64,000 nt of DNA from Reyranella sp. (GTDB taxonomy: Bacteria > Pseudomonadota > Alphaproteobacteria > Reyranellales > Reyranellaceae): NCBI RefSeq assembly GCF_004297405.1, contig NZ_SCVC01000004.1, forward strand, positions 124,001-188,000, written 5' to 3'. Below the pieces are notes generated by a model, which was not told the DNA's origin, did no database searches, and worked only from the letters and a program-made list of their open reading frames with translations. Made by a program: the position numbers and the translations under genes. Numbering within the stretch: position 1 is the first letter of the stretch; each line of letters starts with the position of its first letter. Shown piece after piece: positions 36,587 to 44,691 of this stretch.

Positions 36587-37483
36587 TCAGGAGCCGCCCA
36601 CGACTGCTGCAACCTCTTCGCCAGAGGTGCGGAACACGCGGCTCGCCGAGACGTCGGCGATCTTCTCGATATTGTCGACGACGTCTTCGATCGTCGGTGC
36701 CCGACCCGCGATGCGCAGGCCCTCGGCCTCGCGATATTCGATACGGGCAAAGGTGCCGGCGCCGGCGCTCCAGATGTCGCCGGTGCGCTGGCACTGCTCG
36801 GAGCAGAGATAAGCAACCATCGGCGAGACGAACTCGGGCCTGAGCTTGGCCAGCGCCTCCGGCGTCATCAGGCTCTCGGTCATGCGCGTCGCAGCCACCG
36901 GCGCCAGCGCGTTGATGAGGACGTTGTACTTCTGGCCCTCGAGACGCAGCGAGTTCATGAAGCCCACCACGGCGAGCTTGGCGCCGCCGTAGTTCGCCTG
37001 ACCGAAGGTGCCGTAGATGCCCGAGTTGGACGAGGTCACCACGACCCGGCCATAGGCGTTGGCGCGCATGATCGGCCAGGCAGCGTGCGTCACGTAGGCG
37101 GTGCCGAGGAAATGCACCTTCACGACGAACTCGAAATCCTCGACCGTCATGTTGTGGAAGGTCTTGTCGCGCAGCACGCCGGCATTGTTCACGACGATGT
37201 CGACAGTGCCGTAGGTATCAACGGCAGTCTTTACGATGTTGGCAGCGCTCTTGGGATCGGCGACCGAATCGTAGTTCGGCACGGCCTGCCCGCCCGCCGC
37301 CTTGATTTCGGCCACGACCTTGTCGGCAGCAGCGTGGTCGCCGCCCTTGCCATCGACGGCCCCGCCCGGATCGTTCACCACCACCTTGGCGCCGCGGCTG
37401 GCCAGCAGCAGCGCATGCGCGCGGCCGAGCCCGTTTCCAGCGCCGGTAACGATGGCGACGCGATTATCGAAGCGGACAGTCAT
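36587..37483 (-). CDS. SDR-family (3R)-hydroxyacyl-CoA dehydrogenase-like protein
   Basis: A 298-residue short-chain dehydrogenase/reductase. The NAD motif is VAIVTGAGNGLGRAHA, NNAG is at about 98-101 (VNNAGVLRDK), and the catalytic set is Ser in VVTSSNSGIYG with YGGAK. The segment VVVNDPGGAVDGKGGDHAAAD closely resembles the dehydrogenase part of peroxisomal multifunctional enzyme type 2 (17-beta-HSD4), which acts on (3R)-hydroxyacyl-CoA. The GGGAGA ribosome site precedes 37483. Neighbouring thiolase and acyl-CoA genes support a beta-oxidation role. Confidence 0.92.
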   Translation of the reverse strand: MTVRFDNRVAIVTGAGNGLGRAHALLLASRGAKVVVNDPGGAVDGKGGDHAAADKVVAEIKAAGGQAVPNYDSVADPKSAANIVKTAVDTYGTVDIVVNNAGVLRDKTFHNMTVEDFEFVVKVHFLGTAYVTHAAWPIMRANAYGRVVVTSSNSGIYGTFGQANYGGAKLAVVGFMNSLRLEGQKYNVLINALAPVAATRMTESLMTPEALAKLRPEFVSPMVAYLCSEQCQRTGDIWSAGAGTFARIEYREAEGLRIAGRAPTIEDVVDNIEKIADVSASRVFRTSGEEVAAVVGGS

Positions 37484-37571
37484 TGCCTTATCTCTCCCCA
37501 AATGCACAAACCGGGAGAGTTCTTGGATCTCACCGGGACGGAGACACCATGTCGGATGTTTCGTCCCGGTT

Positions 37572-38822
37572 TCAAGAGCGTTGCAGGATCACCACCGATG
37601 CAACGGCCTCTTCCATGCCGATGACGCCACCACCGTTCTCTGCCAGTGCGATCTCCGCGCCTTTGACCTGACGCGCGCCGGCCTCGCCACGAAGCTGCGT
37701 CGCAAGCTCTGCCAGCATGGAGAGGCCGGTGGCGCCCACCGGATGGCCTTTGGAAACGAGCCCGCCGGAGGTGTTCACCGGCAGCTTACCGCCCGGCCCC
37801 GTCGCGCCCGACTCGATGAACTTTCCGCCTTCACCCTCGGGGCAGAAGCGCAGCATCTCGCACTGGTAAACCTCGCAGAAGCTGGTGGCGTCGTGGACTT
37901 CGGCGACGTCGATGTCCTCGGGCTTCAGGCCCGCCATCTTGTAGGCCTTGTCGCCCGCCGCACGTGTCAGGCCGGGCTCGTCGAGATTGCGGTACTTGCC
38001 GCCAGAGAAACCCACGCCGGCAATGCGCACGGCGCGTTCCTGGACCGCCTTGGGCAGCTTCTCGAGATATTCCTTGGAACAGAGCAGCGCCGCCGCCGCG
38101 CCATCGCCAATCGGCGCGCACATCGCACGCGTCAGCGGAAACGACACTGGCCGATCTTCCATCACCGACTGCGTCGTCATCTGGAAGCGATACTGCGCCT
38201 TCTCGTTCAGCGCACCGTAATTGTGGTTCTTGGCGGCACCGGCGGCGATCTGCGCCTGCGTCGTGCCGTACTTCCACATGTGCCACTTAGCCTGCATGGC
38301 ATAGGTATCCATGAAGATCGTACGGTCGTCGCCCGGCTTGAACTCCGAACCGACCATCTTGCCGACCCGGTTCATCTCCTCGACCAGCCGGTCATGCTGG
38401 CTGGTGATGTAGCCCTGGTTGAAGAGGCCCGCCGTGCGCTCCGGCGCCTCGGGGCTGAAGAGCTTCTCGACGCCGATGCAGAACGAAAGCTCATGCGTGC
38501 CGGCCAGCACGTCCTTCCAGGCGCCCATGAAGGCGGTCGAGGCGGTGGCGCAGGCATTCTCGACGTTGAACATCGGCACGCGCTCAGGGAAGAGCCCCTC
38601 CTCGACCAGCGGCTGGAACAGAGCCTGCCCGCGGATCGAGTTCTGGCCCCAGAAGCCCATGCCGCAATTGCCCAGCCAGCCCGATTCAATGTCCGCACCG
38701 GTCTTCATGCCGGCGTCCGACAGCGTGCCGAGATAGGCCTCACGGGCGAGGTCGCCGAAGCTCAGGCCGGGGTGCTTCTTGAAGACGGTCGTGTAGGCGC
38801 CGATCACATAGACGTCGCGCAT
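37572..38822 (-). CDS. SCP2-type thiolase / acetyl-CoA acetyltransferase
   Basis: A 416-residue thiolase of the sterol-carrier-protein-x (SCP2) group. It starts MRDVYVIGAYTTVFKKHPG. The Cys nucleophile is in VENACATASTAF, and the His-containing loop VSKGHPVGATGLSM and C-terminal ALAENGGGVIG complete the site. Such enzymes shorten branched or sterol side-chain 3-oxoacyl-CoA. The start at 38822 fits the family. It lies 88 bases upstream of the SDR gene, with which it probably forms an operon. Confidence 0.92.
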   Translation of the reverse strand: MRDVYVIGAYTTVFKKHPGLSFGDLAREAYLGTLSDAGMKTGADIESGWLGNCGMGFWGQNSIRGQALFQPLVEEGLFPERVPMFNVENACATASTAFMGAWKDVLAGTHELSFCIGVEKLFSPEAPERTAGLFNQGYITSQHDRLVEEMNRVGKMVGSEFKPGDDRTIFMDTYAMQAKWHMWKYGTTQAQIAAGAAKNHNYGALNEKAQYRFQMTTQSVMEDRPVSFPLTRAMCAPIGDGAAAALLCSKEYLEKLPKAVQERAVRIAGVGFSGGKYRNLDEPGLTRAAGDKAYKMAGLKPEDIDVAEVHDATSFCEVYQCEMLRFCPEGEGGKFIESGATGPGGKLPVNTSGGLVSKGHPVGATGLSMLAELATQLRGEAGARQVKGAEIALAENGGGVIGMEEAVASVVILQRS

Positions 38823-38906
38823 GGGTGCGTTTCCTCGGTTTGGCTTCAGGTTGGCTTTCCCGCCATTTGAGCGTATCCAAAGGGCTTCCGCTAGGAGAGA
38901 ACCACC

Positions 38907-40310
38907 ATGGCCGCTCAGGCCCAGGCAAAAGCCCCCAACGTCGATGCCACCATCGCCGAGTTGAAGAAGCTCTTTGGCGATCGCGTCAGCACCGCGCACG
39001 CCGTGCGCGAGCAGCACGGCAAGGATATTTCGTTTCACGAAGCGCACCTGCCGGACGCAGTGGTCTTCGCCGAATCGGCCGAGGAAGTGCAGCAGATCGT
39101 GCAGCTCTGCGCCCGCCTCAAGACACCGATCATCCCCTTCGGCACCGGCACCTCGCTGGAAGGCCATATCAGCGCGCCCAACGGTGGCATCTCGCTCGAC
39201 GTCAGCCGCATGAACAAGGTGCTGGCCGTGAACGAGGCCGACCTCGACGTGATCGTGCAGCCCGGCGTTACGCGCAAGCAGCTCAACGAATATATCCGCG
39301 ACACCGGCCTGTTCTTCCCGATCGATCCCGGCGCCGATGCCTCGATCGGCGGCATGACCAGCACGCGTGCATCCGGCACCAACGCCGTGCGCTACGGCAC
39401 GATGCGCGAGAACGTGCTGTCGCTGCAGGTCGTGACGGCAGACGGCCGCCTGATGCGACTGGGCCGTCGCTCGCGCAAGTCGAGCGCCGGCTATGATCTC
39501 GTGAAGCTGTTCGTGGGCTCCGAGGGAACGCTCGGCGTCATCACCGAGATCACCTTGCGCTTGTACGGCATGCCCGAGTCGATGGTGTCCGCGACCTGCG
39601 CCTTCGATTCGCTGGAAGGTGCCGTCAATACCGTCATCCAGACCATCCAGTCCGGCATTCCCGTCGCCCGCATCGAGCTGATGGACACCGAGACGGTCGA
39701 CACGGTCAACAAGTACTCGAAGCTCACTCTGCCGGCGAAGAACCTGCTCCTGCTGGAGTTCCACGGCACCGAGGCCGGCACGAAGGAACAGGCCGAGATG
39801 GTTCAGGCCCTGGCGGCCGAACATGGCGGTGGCGACTTTGCCTGGACGAGCCAGGCCGAGGAACGGACCAAGATGTGGCAGGCCCGCCACGATGCGGCTT
39901 GGGCGGCCAAGTCGGCGCGGCCCGGCTGGGGGATGTGGGCGACCGACGTCTGTGTGCCGATCTCGCGCCTCGCCGAATGCATCCTCGAGACGCAGAAGGA
40001 CATCCAGAAGAACGGTATCTATGCGCCGATCGTGGGTCACGTAGGCGATGGCAACTTCCATCTCACGATGATGATCAATCCCGACGACCCGACTTACCTG
40101 CCCAAGGCCGAAGCGCTGAACGACCGCATGATCGCGCGCGCTTTGTCTCTCGGCGGCACCTGCACCGGCGAGCATGGTGTCGGTATGGGCAAGATCAAGT
40201 TCCTGTACGAGGAACACGGCGAGGCCGTGTCGCTGATGCGCTCGATCAAGAAAGCACTCGACCCGGACAACATCATGAACCCGGGCAAGATCATCGGACC
40301 GATCAACTGA
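38907..40310 (+). CDS. FAD-linked D-lactate / D-2-hydroxyacid dehydrogenase
   Basis: A 467-residue FAD enzyme of the GlcD/D-lactate dehydrogenase group. The PCMH FAD-binding domain (about 50-230) has PIIPFGTGTSLEGH, DPGADASIGGMTSTRASGTNAVRYG and KLFVGSEGTLGVITE. The C-terminal oxidase domain ends with GHVGDGNFH, GGTCTGEHGVGMGK and the tail LDPDNIMNPGKI. It resembles mitochondrial LDHD and bacterial Dld-type enzymes. The electron acceptor is likely a cytochrome or quinone. Its stop overlaps the convergent acyl-CoA synthetase by eight bases. Confidence 0.93.
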   Translation: MAAQAQAKAPNVDATIAELKKLFGDRVSTAHAVREQHGKDISFHEAHLPDAVVFAESAEEVQQIVQLCARLKTPIIPFGTGTSLEGHISAPNGGISLDVSRMNKVLAVNEADLDVIVQPGVTRKQLNEYIRDTGLFFPIDPGADASIGGMTSTRASGTNAVRYGTMRENVLSLQVVTADGRLMRLGRRSRKSSAGYDLVKLFVGSEGTLGVITEITLRLYGMPESMVSATCAFDSLEGAVNTVIQTIQSGIPVARIELMDTETVDTVNKYSKLTLPAKNLLLLEFHGTEAGTKEQAEMVQALAAEHGGGDFAWTSQAEERTKMWQARHDAAWAAKSARPGWGMWATDVCVPISRLAECILETQKDIQKNGIYAPIVGHVGDGNFHLTMMINPDDPTYLPKAEALNDRMIARALSLGGTCTGEHGVGMGKIKFLYEEHGEAVSLMRSIKKALDPDNIMNPGKIIGPIN

Positions 40311-42156
40311 CCTTCACGACGTGGCGGATCTGAAAGCCGCCCAGGAGCTCGGCGCAGCGTTTGGCGATCACCTCGCCTGACGCTCCCGCGGCCCTGACCT
40401 CGGCCAGCGTGCCGTAGGTCGGATCGTTGCGCACCGTCACCTCGGCCTTCACGCCTTCGGCCTTAAGCGGCGCCAGCGCCGCCTCGAACGCCCTCTGTGC
40501 GGCATCGAGCCTGAGCGCCGGCTTGAATATCTTGCCGACGCCGGTCACAGGCATCACCGGTATCGGCACGACCTGCACGGGAACGGCAGCGCGTTCCGGA
40601 ATCTCCTTGCGGCAGAATTCCCGAAGTTCTTCAGGTGTCGCCTGCTTGCCGGGCCGCAACTGCACGAAAGCCATCGGCAATTCACCGGCATAGGCGTCCG
40701 GCAACCCGACCGCGGCCGCCGTCTCGACTGCTGGGTGGCGCGTCAATGCCTCTTCGATCATCACGGGGTCGATGTTGTGGCCGCCGCGGATGATCAGGTC
40801 CTTCGAGCGCCCGGTGAGCCACAGATATCCGTCGGCATCGAGTCGGCCGAGATCGCCGGAATCGAGCCAGCCATCGGCAAGCATGGCGCCCTCGTTGTGG
40901 CGCGGGTTGAGGTAACCCGGCGTCACCTGCGGCCCCCGCATCAGCACATGGCCGATCTCGCCCAAGCCACAGTCGCGACGGATCGCGCCATCCGAACCGA
41001 CATCGGCCACGCGGACCTCGAGGTAAGGCAACCGAAGGCCCACCGACCCGGCGCGACGCTCGCCGTGTGCTGGATTCATCGTCGAATAGCAGTGCACCTC
41101 GGTCATGCCGTAACCCTCGACCACCGGGATGCCGAACTCCTGTTCGATTCGCCGGATCAGCTCCACGGGCACGGTCGACCCGCCGCTGACGAAACCCTTC
41201 AGCGCGCTCAAGTCGTGGCCCTCGCGGGTGACATTCATGATGGCGGCCAGCGTCGTTGGCACCGCGCCGCCCAGCGTCACCTTGTGGCGTTCGACAATGC
41301 TCCAATAGTCGCGCACGACGTTGGGATTGCGCGCGCCGAGCGGCGTGGGAATCACGACGGTCCAACCGCTCGCAACCGGCGACAGCGCCCCGAAGATCGA
41401 GCCACCGACGTGGAATTGCGGCAGCGGATTGAGCAGAACGGCGCCCGGTTCGAGGCCGAAAGGCAGCGCATTGGTCCACGCCGCAAGCGCCAGCGCCCCA
41501 TGCGTGTGCTGGGCGAGCTTCGGCAGTCCCGTGGTGCCACCAGTATGGAACAGCGCGGCGACGGTATCCCGTCCGAGCTTCTTGGGTGCCACCAGCCGAT
41601 CGCCAAGCTGCTGGGCACAAGCCGCCTCGAACTCCACCACACCAGACACAGGCGCACTTGCCTGGCCACCGACGCGGAACACTTTCAGCTCTGGCAACGC
41701 GGCACGGATCGCTTCCACCTTCGGCCAGATGTCGGGGAAGATCGAGGCGTCGACCGCAATGAGCGCCTTGGCCCGCGCCTCCTTCATGATGCCGGCGATC
41801 TGCGAGGCATCGAGGAAGTAGTTCACGGGATTGGCGACAGCGCCTACTTCCGCGCCCCAGAGCGCAAAGAAGGTTTCGGGCACCGACGGCATCAGCAGCG
41901 TCACCGTATCATCGGGGCCGATGCCATGGGCATACAGAAGGTTCGCGGTCTGCCGCACCGAGGACATCAGCTCGGCGAACGTGACATCGCGCACGGCATC
42001 GTCGGGGCCGGTACCGGCGAGATAGCGGATCGCGACCTGGGTTTTGTATGCCGTCGCCGCGTGCTGCAGCAGATCCAGCATGTTCCCATGCGTCACACGC
42101 TCCGCCACCGGCACTTTCTCGATTTCGGCGACATCCGCCTGCGTGCGAAATTTCAT
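40303..42156 (-). CDS. AMP-dependent acyl-CoA synthetase
   Basis: A 617-residue adenylate-forming enzyme. The ATP motif is HTGGTTGLPKLAQHTHG, then GYGMTEVHCYST, DSGDLGRLDADGYLWLTGRSKDLI and IRGGHNIDP. The C-terminal catalytic Lys lies in GVGKIFKPALR. The substrate is a fatty or other carboxylic acid; a cyclohex-1-ene- or medium-chain acid is possible. The start at 42156 has AGGAAA upstream. That ribosome site is inside an 11-bp inverted repeat that could hide it. The gene converges with the D-lactate dehydrogenase gene. Confidence 0.92.
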   Translation of the reverse strand: MKFRTQADVAEIEKVPVAERVTHGNMLDLLQHAATAYKTQVAIRYLAGTGPDDAVRDVTFAELMSSVRQTANLLYAHGIGPDDTVTLLMPSVPETFFALWGAEVGAVANPVNYFLDASQIAGIMKEARAKALIAVDASIFPDIWPKVEAIRAALPELKVFRVGGQASAPVSGVVEFEAACAQQLGDRLVAPKKLGRDTVAALFHTGGTTGLPKLAQHTHGALALAAWTNALPFGLEPGAVLLNPLPQFHVGGSIFGALSPVASGWTVVIPTPLGARNPNVVRDYWSIVERHKVTLGGAVPTTLAAIMNVTREGHDLSALKGFVSGGSTVPVELIRRIEQEFGIPVVEGYGMTEVHCYSTMNPAHGERRAGSVGLRLPYLEVRVADVGSDGAIRRDCGLGEIGHVLMRGPQVTPGYLNPRHNEGAMLADGWLDSGDLGRLDADGYLWLTGRSKDLIIRGGHNIDPVMIEEALTRHPAVETAAAVGLPDAYAGELPMAFVQLRPGKQATPEELREFCRKEIPERAAVPVQVVPIPVMPVTGVGKIFKPALRLDAAQRAFEAALAPLKAEGVKAEVTVRNDPTYGTLAEVRAAGASGEVIAKRCAELLGGFQIRHVVKVS

Positions 42157-42162
42157 GGACGT

Positions 42163-42208
42163 TTCCTGCTCTGAGTTCTTGTTTGAACGGATATCAGCAG
42201 AGCAGGAA
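42163..42208 (-). promoter_or_regulatory. Inverted repeat that can mask the ribosome site of the acyl-CoA synthetase
   Basis: On the plus strand TTCCTGCTCTG (42163-42173) and CAGAGCAGGAA (42198-42208) form a perfect 11-bp inverted repeat, 24 bases apart. In the minus-strand mRNA the copy nearest the ATG (CAGAGCAGGAA) holds the Shine-Dalgarno AGGAAA about seven bases before the start. Pairing with the upstream arm would occlude the site, so it could be a translational switch or protein-binding site. Confidence 0.5.
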
Positions 42209-42241
42209 GTCCCTGTCACCAGAGGCACGTTCCCAATAAAA

Positions 42242-42265
42242 AAGGGCCGGCGATTGCCGGCCCTT
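42242..42265 (-). terminator. Rho-independent terminator of the ridA genes
   Basis: AAGGGCCGGC (42242-42251... read with GCCGGCCCTT at 42256-42265) forms a 10-bp stem with a GATT loop. On the minus strand it is followed by a T-rich run (TTTTTTATT), typical of an intrinsic terminator. It lies 22 bases after the ridA-type stop at 42288. Confidence 0.85.
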
Positions 42266-42287
42266 CTTCCTTGACGATAGCGCAGGC

Positions 42288-42635
42288 TTACTTGGCAGCC
42301 TGCACCATGATCTCGACACTGAGACCGGGCGCTGCGAGCTTGGCCTCGACGGTGGCGCGGGCGGGCGCGTTACCGGGCGACACCCAGGCATCCCACACTT
42401 CGTTCATCTGGCTCCAGGTGGAGATGTCCGTCAGCCAGATGTTGGCCGACAGGATCTTCGACTTGTCGGTGCCGGCCTCGGCCAGGAACTTGTCGATCTT
42501 CGCCAGGATCTGGGCGGTCTGGCCCTTCACGTCGGCCTTGGCATCGTCGGCGGTCAGGCCGGCGAGATAGACGGTATCGCCGTGGACCACCGCGCTGCTC
42601 ATGCGCGGGCCAGCATTGATTCGCTTGACGCTCAT
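42288..42635 (-). CDS. RidA-family protein (copy 1)
   Basis: A 115-residue YjgF/YER057c/UK114 protein. RidA enzymes hydrolyse reactive enamines and imines released by PLP enzymes. It has the family layout: GDTVYLAGLTADD early, ILSANIWLTDI in the middle, and the C-terminal NAPARATVEAKLAAPGLSVEIMVQAA with the Arg (APAR) that binds the substrate carboxylate. It is about 60% like copy 2 by eye. It is the last gene of the prfC-ridA-ridA run and is followed by a terminator. Confidence 0.93.
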   Translation of the reverse strand: MSVKRINAGPRMSSAVVHGDTVYLAGLTADDAKADVKGQTAQILAKIDKFLAEAGTDKSKILSANIWLTDISTWSQMNEVWDAWVSPGNAPARATVEAKLAAPGLSVEIMVQAAK

Positions 42636-42674
42636 TTCCTTCTCCTCCGTAAAATCGGCGGCGACCTTAGCAGA

Positions 42675-43022
42675 CTAGATCGCCGCGACGACCATGATTT
42701 CTATTTTCATCTTCGGGTCGTTGAGTTTGGCCTGAACCGTCGCGCGGGCTGGGGTCTGACCGGGCACGACCCAGGCATCCCACACTGCGTTCATGGCGGC
42801 GAAGTCGGAAATATCGGCCAGCCAGATCACGGCGCTCAGGATCTTCGTCTTGTCGCTACCGCCCTTGGCCAGCAGCGAATCGATTTCCGCCAGCGTCTGC
42901 TCCACCTGACTGGTGATGTCGCGCGACGTGTCTTCAGGGATCATGCCTGAGCAATGGATACGATTGCCCTTGATGACGGCCTCGCTCATGCGCGGACCGG
43001 GATCGATGTGCGTCAGGGTCAT
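42675..43022 (-). CDS. RidA-family protein (copy 2)
   Basis: A 115-residue RidA paralogue with GNRIHCSGMIPEDT, ILSAVIWLADI and TPARATVQAKLNDPKMKIEIMVVAAI. The Arg of TPAR should bind the substrate carboxylate. Its ATG overlaps the prfC TAA by one base (TAATG), so its translation is probably coupled to prfC. Copy 1 lies 39 bases downstream. Tandem RidA copies may act on different imines. Confidence 0.93.
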   Translation of the reverse strand: MTLTHIDPGPRMSEAVIKGNRIHCSGMIPEDTSRDITSQVEQTLAEIDSLLAKGGSDKTKILSAVIWLADISDFAAMNAVWDAWVVPGQTPARATVQAKLNDPKMKIEIMVVAAI

Positions 43023-44641
43023 TACGAACGCTCGCGAATATCGGAGAACTTGATCTTGGGGGAGCGCTCGGCGATGTAGCCCAGCTCCCAGGCGTTGCGG
43101 GCCAGGAAGACCGGCGAACCGTCGCGATCCTCGGACATGCCGCCGCGGTTCGCCGACATGAAGGCTTCGAGATCGGCCTTGGTCTCGGCCGAGATCCAGC
43201 GCGCCGTCTCGAAGGGTGCCGGTTCGAGATCGATCTTCACCTGGTATTCAGCCTCGACGCGGGTCTTGAGCACATCGAGCTGCAATTCGCCCACCACGCC
43301 CACGATATGGTCGCCGCCGATCACGCGCCGGAACACCTGGGTCACGCCCTCTTCCGCCAGATCGTCGAGCGCGCGCTTGAGCTGCTTGGACTTCATCGGG
43401 TCCTCGAGCCGCACGCGACGCAAGATTTCCGGTGCGAAGTTCGGGATGCCGACGATCTTGATCGTCTCGCCTTCGGTCAGCGTGTCGCCGACACGCAGCA
43501 CGCCGTGATTGGGCACGCCGATGATGTCGCCCGGCCAGGCCTCGTCGACGATCTCGCGTTCGCGGGCAAAGAACAGGATCGGCGAATTGACCGACAGCGT
43601 CTTACCCGTGCCCATCTGCGTCAGCTTCATGCCGCGGCGGAACTTGCCACTGCACAGGCGCAGGAACGCAATGCGATCACGGTGATTGGGGTCCATGTTG
43701 GCCTGGACCTTGAACACGAAGCCCGAGACTTTGGGTTCGGTCGGTTCGATCGGTCGCGGCTCGGCGGGCTGCGGCCGCGGCGGCGGCGCCCAGGCCGCCA
43801 GCGCGTCGAGAAGCTCGCGCACCCCGAAATTGTTGTAGGCGCTGCCGAAGAACACCGGCGTCAGATGACCGCCGCGATAGGACTCGATCTCGAAAGCAGG
43901 ATAGCCAGCGCGTACCAGTTCCACGTCTTCGGCAAGCTTGGCGTACTGCTCCGCTGGCAGCGATTTCGCCAGGGCCGGATCCTCGATGCCTTCGTACTCG
44001 ACCGTCTCGCCGATGCGCTCGCGATCGGCGGCGTCGAAGATCAGCATGCGATCGTTGGCGAGATCGTAGGTGCCCTTGAAGGTCTGGCCGGAACCAGCCG
44101 GCCAGCTCATCGGCGTCACGTCGAGCGCCAGGGTCGAAGCGATCTCGTCCAGCAGTTCGATGGGATCCTTGCTCTCGCGATCCATCTTGTTGATGAACGT
44201 GACGATCGGCACGTCGCGCAGGCGGCAGATCTCGAACAGCTTGCGCGTGCGGGCTTCGATGCCCTTGGCCGCGTCGATCACCATGACGGCCGAGTCAACT
44301 GCGGTCAGGGTGCGATAGGTGTCCTCGCTGAAGTCTTCGTGGCCTGGCGTATCGAGCAAATTGAAGACCGCGCCGCCATACTCGAAGTGCATCACCGAGG
44401 TGGTGACCGAGATGCCGCGCTGCTGCTCGATCTTCATCCAGTCCGAGCGTGCCCGTCGGGCCTCACCACGCGCCTTGACCGCGCCCGCGACATGGATGGC
44501 GCCGCCGAACAGCAGCAGCTTCTCGGTCAGCGTGGTCTTGCCGGCGTCGGGATGGGAGATGATCGCGAACGTGCGCCTGAGACCAGCGGGATGGCCGGCC
44601 AGGCGGGCGTCGAGATCGTGAGAAACAGCGGAATCGGGCAC
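43022..44641 (-). CDS. prfC: Peptide chain release factor 3
   Basis: RF3 is a GTPase that removes RF1 and RF2 from the ribosome after termination. The protein (539 residues from GTG) has G1 ISHPDAGKTTLTE, the Thr of switch I in RGISVTTSVMHFEY, G3 DTPGHEDFSED, G4 FINKMDRE and the later domains with GELQLDVLKTRVEAEY. GTG at 44641 gives the usual N-terminus just before the GTPase, preceded by GAAGG. An upstream ATG frame to 44740 overlaps the ABC-F gene and is rejected. The stop is coupled to ridA copy 2. Confidence 0.95.
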   Translation of the reverse strand: MPDSAVSHDLDARLAGHPAGLRRTFAIISHPDAGKTTLTEKLLLFGGAIHVAGAVKARGEARRARSDWMKIEQQRGISVTTSVMHFEYGGAVFNLLDTPGHEDFSEDTYRTLTAVDSAVMVIDAAKGIEARTRKLFEICRLRDVPIVTFINKMDRESKDPIELLDEIASTLALDVTPMSWPAGSGQTFKGTYDLANDRMLIFDAADRERIGETVEYEGIEDPALAKSLPAEQYAKLAEDVELVRAGYPAFEIESYRGGHLTPVFFGSAYNNFGVRELLDALAAWAPPPRPQPAEPRPIEPTEPKVSGFVFKVQANMDPNHRDRIAFLRLCSGKFRRGMKLTQMGTGKTLSVNSPILFFAREREIVDEAWPGDIIGVPNHGVLRVGDTLTEGETIKIVGIPNFAPEILRRVRLEDPMKSKQLKRALDDLAEEGVTQVFRRVIGGDHIVGVVGELQLDVLKTRVEAEYQVKIDLEPAPFETARWISAETKADLEAFMSANRGGMSEDRDGSPVFLARNAWELGYIAERSPKIKFSDIRERS

Positions 44642-44691
44642 TTTGGGGGACCTTCGGGGGTGCGTGGGGGTACCCGACACCCCCTGCCCCG

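Noticed and set aside
38823..40217. A minus-strand N-terminal extension of the SCP2-type thiolase, opposite the D-lactate dehydrogenase gene
   Set aside because: Thiolases of this group begin at the MRDVYVIGAY start at 38822; the extension is antisense to a clear gene.
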